A DNA stretch of 64,000 nucleotides from JADJXV01 sp046328995 (GTDB taxonomy: Bacteria; Bacteroidota; Ignavibacteria; Kapaibacteriales; UBA961). Positions 51,141 through 59,621 of this stretch are shown piece by piece. The notes below the pieces were generated by a model that was not told where the DNA came from, ran no database searches, and saw only the letters and a list, made by a program, of their open reading frames with translations. The translations under genes and the position numbers were made by a program. Location of the stretch: positions 41,803 through 105,802 of the forward strand of contig JAXLVN010000008.1 in NCBI GenBank assembly GCA_046328995.1. The letters run 5' to 3'. Position 1 is the stretch's first letter, and each line of letters starts with the position of its first letter.

Positions 51141-51575
51141 TCACCAGCCGACAATTGCATACCAGAAAAATAGAGCGATGGAAACACCAAAATTGGTGGG
51201 AATATCATACCAATAAAAGCCCTTGCTTCGTACCGGAACAAACTTTGCAAAAAGTAATTTCACGATGACAAGGGTAGCAATCGGCAGCATGATTCCAAGA
51301 AGCATTGCCGGCATGTCGTTGCTGTACTGCGGCATAGACAGAATCGCATCGGTCGGGCTGCCGATAGTATGCCCGCGCGCTGCAAGATACAAGCCATAGC
51401 TTTCCAAACACAACCACCAGTAAAAAAGATACTTTACTGCGCAATACGGCAAGAGCCACACGAGCACTTTTTGGTAACTGTCCATCCTGACAATTGCCAA
51501 CAATTCAAAAAATAACGGGAGGATGAGAAGCAGCATCGCAACAAGCGACACTATAGCAATACGGAGAATATCCAT
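51141..51575 (-). CDS. Hypothetical integral membrane protein
   Basis: 144 residues with about four TM helices (IAIVSLVAMLLLILPLFFELLAIV; VLVWLLPYCAVKYLFYWWLCL; PAMLLGIMLPIATLVIVKLLFA; FGVSIALFFWYAIVGW). Not recognised. It lies between cysS and the M48 protease gene on the same strand, with 56 bp to cysS and 62 bp to the protease. Codon use is like that of its neighbours. A membrane role related to the adjacent protease is possible but unsupported. Confidence 0.65.
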   Translation of the reverse strand: MDILRIAIVSLVAMLLLILPLFFELLAIVRMDSYQKVLVWLLPYCAVKYLFYWWLCLESYGLYLAARGHTIGSPTDAILSMPQYSNDMPAMLLGIMLPIATLVIVKLLFAKFVPVRSKGFYWYDIPTNFGVSIALFFWYAIVGW

Positions 51576-51592
51576 AACCGTGGATCCTGTGC

Positions 51593-51621
51593 CGGTACTC
51601 CTGTTTTAAGCAAGAGTACCG
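51593..51621 (-). terminator. Hairpin between cysS and the membrane protein gene
   Basis: CGGTACTC (51593-51600) pairs with GAGTACCG (51614-51621), an 8-bp perfect stem with 13-nt loop, 10 bp after the cysS stop on the minus strand. No T-run follows on that strand, so it may be an attenuating or processing site instead of a terminator. Confidence 0.4.
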
Positions 51622-51631
51622 ACTGCTAAGA

Positions 51632-53095
51632 TTATGATTTTTCAATCGAATACGCATCTTTCGTGTCCAGAATTACAAACCCGCGTTCACTAATCTTCGC
51701 GCGGAGTGCATCGGCAGCCGCAAAATCTCGGTTCTTCTTGGCCTGCCAGCGCTGTTCGGCAAGTTCGCGCACGTCATCGGGGATTTCAATCGTGACCACC
51801 GGACGTTCGCCAATTTCCCACACATCAAAAATGCCGTTTAATTCCGTAAAAAACGAGAGTAATTGCGTGCGTGTCTGCTGGTCGAGCGAGGCTGCCGGAT
51901 GCGCATTCATATACGCAAACACCCGTTCTAACGCCTTGGGAGTATGGAGGTTATTGAGTAAGTCGGCGAAGACTTCGGTGCGTAATTCTACCACGTACGA
52001 ACTCTTCAGTTCTGCCGTTTCGGATGGCGTTTCATGGAGATCATAGATATAATCCTGTATCCTAAAGCGTGCTTTCCGCGCCGATTCAAGCCCGAAAAAG
52101 GTGAAATTGAAGACATAATTATACTGCACTGACATCATTGCGAACCTGAAATCGAGCGGGTCAATTCCCTTATCAAGCAAGTCGCGGAGGGTAAAGAAAT
52201 TCCCTTTGGACTTGCTCATTTTCGTGCCCTCGACTTCCAGAAATTCATTATGGCACCAGAATGCGGATGTTTCAACTCCGTATCCTGCCTTACTTTGTGC
52301 GATTTCATCCTCATGATGCGGAAACCTGAGATCGACGCCGCCGGTATGAATATCAAACGGCAGTCCGAGCGTCGCGTGTCCCATCGCCGAGCACTCAATA
52401 TGCCAGCCCGGGCGACCGCGGAGATTCTTGCCATTCAATTCAAAATCCCACGACGGCTCGCCTTCTTTATGCGCCTTCCACAGCACGAAGTCGCTCACCT
52501 GATCGCGTTCATACTCATCGGCATCGATGCGCACACCGGCACGGAAATTCTCGGCATCAATCGTAAATAACTGCCCGTATGTTCCGGCTTTACGCCATTC
52601 GTTGAGATTAAAATACACGCTGCCTTCAGACTCATAGCCATAGCCGTTTTCGACGATTTTCCGCACAAGATCGGTGATGGCGTCGATATAATCGGTAGCC
52701 CGTGGAATTCTATAGAAGTCCCCGGTTTTTATACCAATTGTCGAAATATCATTCAAAAATTCCCGCTCATAATGGAGCGCTAATTTCGCCGCATTGGTGT
52801 TCGGATCGTCGGTTTGCTCGCCCATTGCGGGTAACCATTCAGAACTTCCAATTGCGCTGTCGCGGATGATTTTATCCTCGATATCGGTAATATTCATCAC
52901 CCATTTTACGGGAAAGCCGCACACAACGCGGAGGACGCGCTGCAATAAATCGGGAAAAAGAAAGGCGCGCATATTGCCGATGTGCGCGTAATTATAGACC
53001 GTAGGACCGCACGAGTAGATACGAACTGCCTCGCCGTTAAGAGGCGCAAAGGGTTCGTTTTTGCGGGTAAGTGTGTTATATAAATGTAGTTGCAT
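51632..53095 (-). CDS. cysS: Cysteinyl-tRNA synthetase
   Basis: 487 residues, normal for CysRS. The HIGH-type motif is HIGN at 38-41, preceded by Cys29 (SCGPTVYNYAHIG). The KMSKS loop is at 292-296 (EGTKMSKSKGNF). Zinc site residues Cys29, Cys235 (WHIECSAM) and the HHEDE segment at 260-264 are in place. It charges tRNA-Cys. The C-terminal tRNA-binding part ends RGFVILDTKDAYSIEKS. Upstream lies a pair of palindromic repeats; no clear -7 element was seen. Confidence 0.97.
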   Translation of the reverse strand: MQLHLYNTLTRKNEPFAPLNGEAVRIYSCGPTVYNYAHIGNMRAFLFPDLLQRVLRVVCGFPVKWVMNITDIEDKIIRDSAIGSSEWLPAMGEQTDDPNTNAAKLALHYEREFLNDISTIGIKTGDFYRIPRATDYIDAITDLVRKIVENGYGYESEGSVYFNLNEWRKAGTYGQLFTIDAENFRAGVRIDADEYERDQVSDFVLWKAHKEGEPSWDFELNGKNLRGRPGWHIECSAMGHATLGLPFDIHTGGVDLRFPHHEDEIAQSKAGYGVETSAFWCHNEFLEVEGTKMSKSKGNFFTLRDLLDKGIDPLDFRFAMMSVQYNYVFNFTFFGLESARKARFRIQDYIYDLHETPSETAELKSSYVVELRTEVFADLLNNLHTPKALERVFAYMNAHPAASLDQQTRTQLLSFFTELNGIFDVWEIGERPVVTIEIPDDVRELAEQRWQAKKNRDFAAADALRAKISERGFVILDTKDAYSIEKS

Positions 53096-53199
53096 GGTTG
53101 TTATTCTCGATAAATTAAAGTTTTGTTTTTATTGGGGAATTGAACGCTGATTGTGTTATCATAGTAGCCGACCTGCTTTGTTGAACAAGATAATGGGTC

Positions 53200-53261
53200 G
53201 TAGGGGCGAATCGCATTCGCCCCGGTCGTGCAAGGGTCGGGCGAATGCAATTCGCCCCTAC
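53200..53261. repeat. Inverted pair of the GTAGGGGCGAAT hairpin repeat
   Basis: A forward unit (GTAGGGGCGAATCGCATTCG) is followed by an inverted one (GGGCGAATGCAATTCGCCCC then TAC), so the whole forms a long palindrome. It is the same repeat type as the tandem array at 31521-31731. It lies in the 255-bp gap between cysS and rpe. Confidence 0.85.
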
Positions 53262-53350
53262 GATGAAATAACAAAACCAAACCACAGTACTTGGTAGGGA
53301 ATCTCATATTCAGCAATCAGCGTGCATCAATCATCAGCGCAATCAGCGCC

Positions 53351-54016
53351 TTATGCACTCACCTGCGCGCGCATCAGGCGCATATTCTCCGTCAAATCAC
53401 CGGCAAAAAGTCCGGAACCGCTCACGAGGATACTGGCTCCTGCCCGGTAAATCTCGGCTGCATTGTCGATTTTTACACCTCCGTCCACCTCGATTTCCAC
53501 ATGCGCAAGTCCATGTGAATCAAGGTACTGACGGAGGGACCTACATCGTGGAATAAACGACGGAATAAACGATTGTCCGCCAAAACCGGGATTGACACTC
53601 ATGAGAAGGATAAAATCACAATGTTCGGCCGCGGAATAGGCAAATTCAAGCGGCGTTGCAGGATTGAGCACGATGCCTGCCCTCTTCCCAAGCGAACGTA
53701 TAAGTCCAAGCGTACGATGGAGATGTGGGCAAGTTTCGACATGCACCGATATCCAATCAGCGCCTGCCTCGGCGAATGCGGGGATGTATTTATCGGGATT
53801 TTCGATCATCAGGTGGCAATCGATGATCATGGATGTTTTCGGGCGCAGCGCCTGCACGACGAGCGGACCGATGGTGATATTCGGCACGAAATGTCCGTCC
53901 ATCACATCGACATGGAGCACATCGGCACCGGCCGACTCGCAGAGGCGAACGTCACGTTCGAGATTAGCAAAATCAGCCGATAGGAGCGATGGAGCGAGCT
54001 GGAGAGAGTGTGTCAT
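53351..54016 (-). CDS. rpe: Ribulose-phosphate 3-epimerase
   Basis: 221 residues of a TIM barrel. LAPSLLSADFANLERDV, HVDVMDGHFVPNITIGP (metal ligands His and Asp), DCHLMIENPDKYIPAFAEAGADWISVHVE, LMSVNPGFGGQSFIP and IEVDGGVKIDNA match Rpe closely. It interconverts ribulose-5-phosphate and xylulose-5-phosphate in the pentose phosphate pathway. The gene is 28 bp downstream of the giant TPR gene on the same strand and may be co-transcribed. Confidence 0.96.
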   Translation of the reverse strand: MTHSLQLAPSLLSADFANLERDVRLCESAGADVLHVDVMDGHFVPNITIGPLVVQALRPKTSMIIDCHLMIENPDKYIPAFAEAGADWISVHVETCPHLHRTLGLIRSLGKRAGIVLNPATPLEFAYSAAEHCDFILLMSVNPGFGGQSFIPSFIPRCRSLRQYLDSHGLAHVEIEVDGGVKIDNAAEIYRAGASILVSGSGLFAGDLTENMRLMRAQVSA

Positions 54017-54044
54017 AATATAGTTGTTTTATTAAAAGTTAATT

Positions 54045-57005
54045 TTATTTGCAGTGCTGCTTGAGCATATAGCCGGCTTCGGTTGAACCGAGTTCTTGTG
54101 CTTTTATCCAGTCGGCGCAGGCGTCATTGCTTCGTTCAATTGTATGATATACTGTTCCACGTCGAAAAAAAGCGAGACCATTAGCGGGGTCTAAAGCAAT
54201 AACTGATGTTAAATCTTCTATTGCTCCATTGTAATCTTGGAGCAAGAACCGCGCTAACCCTCTTCCAATATAAATATCTGTACTTACTTTGCCAACGCTT
54301 TTTTCTATAGCTTTATCATAATCTTCAATTGCTCCTACCAAATCATTTAACCCTGATTTTAAATTTCCTCTGAACGTAAAGGCTGGTTCATACAAAGGAT
54401 TTATTTCTATAACAGTGGTAAAATCTTCCATTGCGCCACTATAATCATGTAATTTAACTTTAAGAACTCCTCTATTATAAAATGAAGCTTCAAACATCGG
54501 ATTAAGCTCGATTGCTTTTGTATAATCTTCGATAGCATTCTCATAGTTATATAGGTTTTCTTCGGCTATTCCTCTGGCATTATAGGCAATATGGTCATTG
54601 GGGAACATCTTCAATATTTTATTATAGTCCTGTGTTACCTCATGGAATCTCTTGAGATTGTAATAAACAGCAGCCCTATTATAATATGCTTTTGGATTAT
54701 CTGGGTTGATATGAATTGCTTTATCCAAATCAGCTAAAGCTCCCGAATAATCTTTGAGTTTGAATTTTGCATACCCTCGATTATTATAACCCCATTCATC
54801 ATTCGAATCAAGTTTGATTACCTTGGAATAATCTTCAATTGCACCTGGAATATCATTGAGACTGTATCGCGTTAACCCTCTATTTAAATAAGCATTTGAA
54901 TAAGTCGAGTCTAATTCAATGGCTTTATTTATATCAACAACTGCACCCTCAAAATCTTTACGTTGGTATTTTGCATACCCTCTGTTATTATAAGTCCATT
55001 TATCACTCGAATCGAGCTCAATTACTTTGGTGTAATCTTTAATTGCGCCTACATTGTCATTGAGACTGTGTTTCGCTAACCCTCTATTTAAATATGCCGT
55101 TAAATACGCTGTATCTATTTCAATTGCTTTATTCAAATCAACAATTGCTCCTTGATAATCATTAAGCTTATATTTAACGTACCCTCTATTATTATAAGCC
55201 CATTTATCATTGGAATCAAGCTCGATTACTTTGGTGTAATCTTCAATAGCGCTTGCATTATCATTGAGAGCTTCTTTTGCTAACCCTCTATTTAAATAAG
55301 CATTTGAATATTCTGCGTAGAGCTCGATTGCTTTATTGAAGTCAACAATTGCACTCTTGTAATTTTTCAGTTTGTTTTTTGCATATCCTCTGTTATTATA
55401 AGCCCACTCATCATTGGAATCTTTTTCTATAGCTTTGTTAAAGTCTAGAATGGCCTCATTGAAATTATTCAGTTCGCCTTTTGCCTTCCCTCTATATACG
55501 TATACCTGCGAAAAGGTAGAATCAAGCTCGATAGCTTTATTCAAATCATCAATTGCTCCTTGAAAATCTTTAAGAGTATTCAATTTGAGGTAGCCTCTGT
55601 TATTATATGCAATTGCATAGTTTGTATCAAATTCTATTGCTTTTGAGTAATCTTTGACAGCCCCCACGACATCCCCAATGTCTTTTTTTATTGATGCTCT
55701 ATTATAATATGACATACTGAATCGAGGGTTAATTTCTATTGCTTTGTTGAAATCTCTTAATGCGCCATCGGTGTCCTTCATTTCGTTCTTGATTTTCCCT
55801 CTTTCATTATAAGCCCACTCAGAATTTGTATCAATAGTAATAGCTTTCGTAACATCTTGAAGCGCACTTGAATATTCTTTGAGGATACGTTTGGTGCGCC
55901 CTCTTTCGATGTAAGTCCTCGTATAATTTGGATCAATTTGAATTGCTTTGTCGTCATCCTGCAAAGAACCCTGGAAATCTTGAAGCATAAATTTCGCATT
56001 CCCTCTATTTCCGTACGCCCAAGCATAATTAGTATCTAACTCGATCGCTTTGTCAAAATCTTTGATTGCACCTATGTAATCACTAAGCTCATACTTCGTA
56101 TTTCCTCTGTTACCATAAGCCCACGAATAGCTTGGACTAATTTCAATCGCTTTACTATAGTCCAGTAAAGCACTGAGATAATCTTTCAGACTAAATTTTG
56201 CGCTTCCTCTACAATTATACGCCCATGCGTAACTTGAATCAAGTTCAATAGCTTTTGTATAATCCTTTATTGCTCCGGAAAAATTCTTGAGTTCACATTT
56301 CGCAAGTCCTCTCCGTACATACGCTTCCGGACTGTTGCTCATCGCAATTACCTGGCTGTAATCCTTGATTGCTCCTTCAAAATCTTTTAGATGATCTCTT
56401 GACAATGCTCTATTAAAATAGGATGCCTCATCTTCAGGATTGAGTTCGATAGCTTTCGATAAATCTTTTATTGCTCCAATGTAATCCTTTAACTGATTTT
56501 TTAGTACTCCTCTATAATAATGTGCTAAAGCGTTGTTGGAATCTATACTCATCGCCCTATTGAAGTCTCGCACTGCTTCCTGACCTTCATTCTGGATTAC
56601 TTTCATCGTACCCCTCATGTAGTAGGCCAGCACATGGGCAGGATCGATGTCAATTGCTTTATTAAAATCTCGCAGAGCACCCTTCGTATCATCAACCATT
56701 AGCTTTACGAATCCTCTTGTGCAATACGCATCAGCATATTTAGGATTACAATGAATTGCTTTCCCATAGTCAAAAATTGCTCCATCATAATCACCGGCCA
56801 ATACTTCAAGATTCGCTTTATTAAAATATGCATCTGCAAGCTTAGGATCTTTCTCTATTGCTTTATTAAAATCCTCAAGTGCACCCCGAAAATCCTCACG
56901 CTCCTGTTTGCTCACTCCACGCTTGACATACTCCTCGGCACTTTGCCCAAAACTACAAGCAAGGCAAGAAAACATCAGCACTAAGAACAGCACTATTTTT
57001 TTCAT
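54045..57005 (-). CDS. Giant secreted/periplasmic TPR-repeat protein
   Basis: 986 residues. An N-terminal signal (IVLFLVLMFSCLACSFG, either cleaved before QSAEE or lipidated at Cys17) is followed by about 28 consecutive 34-residue TPR units with the repeated wording GAIKDYSKAIELDSNYAWAY-NNRGYAKYKLKDY. The units fill almost the whole protein. It ends CADWIKAQELGSTEAGYMLKQHCK. The regular alpha-solenoid suggests a scaffold binding other envelope proteins. Base composition is AT-richer than neighbours, and internal DNA repeats invite unit-number change. No enzymatic domain is seen. Confidence 0.85.
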   Translation of the reverse strand: MKKIVLFLVLMFSCLACSFGQSAEEYVKRGVSKQEREDFRGALEDFNKAIEKDPKLADAYFNKANLEVLAGDYDGAIFDYGKAIHCNPKYADAYCTRGFVKLMVDDTKGALRDFNKAIDIDPAHVLAYYMRGTMKVIQNEGQEAVRDFNRAMSIDSNNALAHYYRGVLKNQLKDYIGAIKDLSKAIELNPEDEASYFNRALSRDHLKDFEGAIKDYSQVIAMSNSPEAYVRRGLAKCELKNFSGAIKDYTKAIELDSSYAWAYNCRGSAKFSLKDYLSALLDYSKAIEISPSYSWAYGNRGNTKYELSDYIGAIKDFDKAIELDTNYAWAYGNRGNAKFMLQDFQGSLQDDDKAIQIDPNYTRTYIERGRTKRILKEYSSALQDVTKAITIDTNSEWAYNERGKIKNEMKDTDGALRDFNKAIEINPRFSMSYYNRASIKKDIGDVVGAVKDYSKAIEFDTNYAIAYNNRGYLKLNTLKDFQGAIDDLNKAIELDSTFSQVYVYRGKAKGELNNFNEAILDFNKAIEKDSNDEWAYNNRGYAKNKLKNYKSAIVDFNKAIELYAEYSNAYLNRGLAKEALNDNASAIEDYTKVIELDSNDKWAYNNRGYVKYKLNDYQGAIVDLNKAIEIDTAYLTAYLNRGLAKHSLNDNVGAIKDYTKVIELDSSDKWTYNNRGYAKYQRKDFEGAVVDINKAIELDSTYSNAYLNRGLTRYSLNDIPGAIEDYSKVIKLDSNDEWGYNNRGYAKFKLKDYSGALADLDKAIHINPDNPKAYYNRAAVYYNLKRFHEVTQDYNKILKMFPNDHIAYNARGIAEENLYNYENAIEDYTKAIELNPMFEASFYNRGVLKVKLHDYSGAMEDFTTVIEINPLYEPAFTFRGNLKSGLNDLVGAIEDYDKAIEKSVGKVSTDIYIGRGLARFLLQDYNGAIEDLTSVIALDPANGLAFFRRGTVYHTIERSNDACADWIKAQELGSTEAGYMLKQHCK

Positions 57006-57126
57006 ATTACCACCGCGAAAATTCAGTATGAATAAAGGAGAAAATTGACGAACTTCTATAAATTATTCCTCTTACCACCTGCAAAATACTACAACTTGCG
57101 GAAAAACTCCACTGCTTTTACTGTTA

Positions 57127-57147
57127 GGACGGCAATGGGTGACCGCA
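57127..57147. repeat. Second copy of the GGACGGCAAYGGGTGACCGC motif
   Basis: GGACGGCAATGGGTGACCGC (plus A) matches 2187-2207 with one change. It lies in the 175-bp gap between the giant TPR gene and the PBP gene; nothing else was recognised there. Confidence 0.45.
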
Positions 57148-57180
57148 GACGACGCCCGGAGTATGCACAAGTGAACCCAA

Positions 57181-59292
57181 CTACTTACACTCTATCGTAC
57201 ACGATTTTTCCTTGCCGGGTGCCCAGGTTTGACGCTGCACGGAGCCGCTGCCGATGACTTTGACTTTCGTGCCGGCGGCGTGGAGCACTGCGAGCGCGCG
57301 GCGAACGGTCATGCCGCGTACGTCGGGACGGAGTGCGGCGATGCGCGCTTTTTCGGTGGAGTCGGTATTCACGACTTGCGGTGTGGGCACGCGGGACTCG
57401 GCGAGAATTTCGCTGCCGCGCACGACGCGAATCGCTGGAAGAGGCGACTGCTGCGCGATGATTCCTTGTCCGCGGTTCTTGAGGCGCAGCCCGAGTTGGT
57501 GGAGAACGACTTCCGCATTTTCGACGCTGATACCGCGCACGTCGGGAACGGTGACAGAGTCGGATTGTTCGGTAAGTATTTCATCTTTAATGCCTTCGAT
57601 GTGCGTGGCTGATATCCAGCGCTGCGCAATTCTCCGGAAAATCGGGGCTGCGGTCTTACCGCCGTAGATGTCGGTTTGGGGCTTATCGAGCATGATCATC
57701 ATCGCGATTTTGGGTTTGTCTGCCGGGAAAAACCCCACAAACGATGCCGTGTATGCTTTTTTGGAATACGTGCCATCGACGAGCTGCTGCGCGGTGCCGG
57801 TTTTGCCGGCGATGCGCATTCCTTGCACGCGGGCTTCGACGCCGGTGCCGCGTTCGACCACGCCGCAGAAGAGTTCTGTGAGCTCTTTCGCGGTTTCGGG
57901 TGAGATCACCCGGCGGATTTTTTGCGGTGAATACGACTCGATTTCATTGCCATTTTCATCGAGAATTTTCTTGATTAAATACGGCTTCATCATCACGCCG
58001 CCGTTGGCGACTGCCGAGTAGGCATTGACGATTTGGAGAGCGGTGGCGGCGAGCTCGTAACCGTACGCCATGAAGTATTTGGTGGCGCCGTCGAACTCAC
58101 GGGGCTTTTTCATTCGGCCCGAAACTTCACCCGGAACGTCGATGCCGAGGGTGATACCGAACCCAAAGTCGCGGGCGTATTTATAGAATTTATCGTCCGG
58201 AATTTTCTGTGATTGAAGGGCGAAAACCACGTTGCTGGACTGTTCGATAGCTTCGGCGAAGGTGATGCGTCCGAGCGGGTGGGAGTCTTTGATTTCGTAC
58301 CCGTCGGAGAGCTTCCACACGCCGTGGTGTGCGTCCACGGTATCGGTGCCACGGATAGTTTTTTCTTCAATAGCCGCAGCGGCAGTAATGAGCTTGAAGG
58401 TCGAGCCCGGCTCATACATATCGGTAATTGCTCGAATTCTCATCGATTCCTGTGATGCTGTCGCGGGGCGATTAGGATTGAAGCTTGGCGATGATGCCAC
58501 GGCGAGCACTTCGCCGGTCGCCGGGTCGAGGGCGATAATCGTGCCTGACATTGCCTGCGCGTCGGCGATGCCGCGCTGGAGTTCGTACTCTGCAATTCGT
58601 TGTAATTCAATATCAAGCGTAAGCTGCACGGAATGTCCGTTGGAGGCCGGATTCGTCGGTAAATCGACGGACGGGCGCAAGTTACCGCGACCATCGCGCT
58701 GCATGATCATGAATCCCCCTTCGCCGCGGAGGAGGGAGTCGAGGGCGAGTTCGACGCCACTGAGACCTTGATTATCGACACTTGTGCAGCCGACAATTTG
58801 CGATGCGGCATTGCCAAAGAGGTAATTTCTGCGGGGTTCGGTGACTTTAATAAGCCCTTTATCCTGAAGGGTATCGAGCAATGAGAGGCGATCAATATTC
58901 CCGCGGGCGAGCCAGAGAAAGGACTTTTGCGAGGTGCGGATTTTTTGTTCCCACACGGCGGCCGAGTCACCGGTAAGCATTTCGAGGGCGAGGGCGATGG
59001 TGCGCGGATGTTCTACAAGGTGCGGATCAACGGCAAAGGAAGCGCTTTTGATGGTAGAAGCGATGACATGTCCATTGCGGTCGTAAATTCTTCCACGTTC
59101 AGGTTTTAACTCAATGCGCGACTCATACTGCTTGCGTGCAAGTGCGCGGTACTCGCCGGATTTGACGATTTGAATAATAAAGAGCCGCACGAGAATACCG
59201 GAAAAAGCGAGGAGGAAAATCACGAGCAGAACGCCGATTTTCCAGCTTTTATTGGTTTCTTCGGCGGGTTCGGAAGGAGCTTGTTTGGACAT
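57181..59292 (-). CDS. Penicillin-binding protein 2/3 (FtsI/SpoVD-like) with PASTA domains
   Basis: 703 residues. A short cytoplasmic tail and TM helix (VLLVIFLLAFSGILVRLFIIQIV, 20-42) precede the PBP dimerisation domain (ELKPERGRIYDRNGHVIAST). The transpeptidase has the active-site Ser297 in EPGSTFKLI, the SSN motif at 352-354 and KTG at 497-499 (IAGKTGTAQQ). Two PASTA-like domains follow (VTVPDVRGISVENAEVVLHQLGLRLKNRG and RPDVRGMTVRRALAVLHAAGTKVKVIGSG). It cross-links septal peptidoglycan. In many bacteria it follows mraZ-rsmH-ftsL; here it stands alone, far from that pair. Confidence 0.93.
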   Translation of the reverse strand: MSKQAPSEPAEETNKSWKIGVLLVIFLLAFSGILVRLFIIQIVKSGEYRALARKQYESRIELKPERGRIYDRNGHVIASTIKSASFAVDPHLVEHPRTIALALEMLTGDSAAVWEQKIRTSQKSFLWLARGNIDRLSLLDTLQDKGLIKVTEPRRNYLFGNAASQIVGCTSVDNQGLSGVELALDSLLRGEGGFMIMQRDGRGNLRPSVDLPTNPASNGHSVQLTLDIELQRIAEYELQRGIADAQAMSGTIIALDPATGEVLAVASSPSFNPNRPATASQESMRIRAITDMYEPGSTFKLITAAAAIEEKTIRGTDTVDAHHGVWKLSDGYEIKDSHPLGRITFAEAIEQSSNVVFALQSQKIPDDKFYKYARDFGFGITLGIDVPGEVSGRMKKPREFDGATKYFMAYGYELAATALQIVNAYSAVANGGVMMKPYLIKKILDENGNEIESYSPQKIRRVISPETAKELTELFCGVVERGTGVEARVQGMRIAGKTGTAQQLVDGTYSKKAYTASFVGFFPADKPKIAMMIMLDKPQTDIYGGKTAAPIFRRIAQRWISATHIEGIKDEILTEQSDSVTVPDVRGISVENAEVVLHQLGLRLKNRGQGIIAQQSPLPAIRVVRGSEILAESRVPTPQVVNTDSTEKARIAALRPDVRGMTVRRALAVLHAAGTKVKVIGSGSVQRQTWAPGKEKSCTIECK

Positions 59293-59330
59293 GGAGGCGT
59301 TTCATCGTCATCAATAGGAATATTTTCCTG

Positions 59331-59338
59331 CAAAAATA
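59331..59338 (-). promoter_or_regulatory. -7 element (TATTTTTG) of the PBP gene
   Basis: On the minus strand TATTTTTG followed by C matches TAnnTTTG, 38 bp upstream of the PBP start at 59292. The rest of the ~330-bp divergent gap (59293-59621) holds a weak plus-strand TAATTTGC at 59533-59540 and no gene. Confidence 0.5.
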
Positions 59339-59621
59339 CGGGTGTGAAATTGATTCTCGGGGATATTTTCGTTTTTGGGGATGTTTTTGGGGATGGGTGG
59401 TGGTATGTAGATACCGCTGATTGCTATGATGGGTGGAGATTTATCAACGAAAAGGGTCGGGAATTAGCATGCTTATTCTTCCTGATTCAAAAAAATCACC
59501 TACTTTTCCTTGCACTTACGAAGTCCTTTTTGTAATTTGCGGTATGCGTAGTTCAATTTCCTGCAATGAGTTATAATTACCGAACTTTTCCCATGCTTTG
59601 TATTCTCTGAAAGGGTATTCC

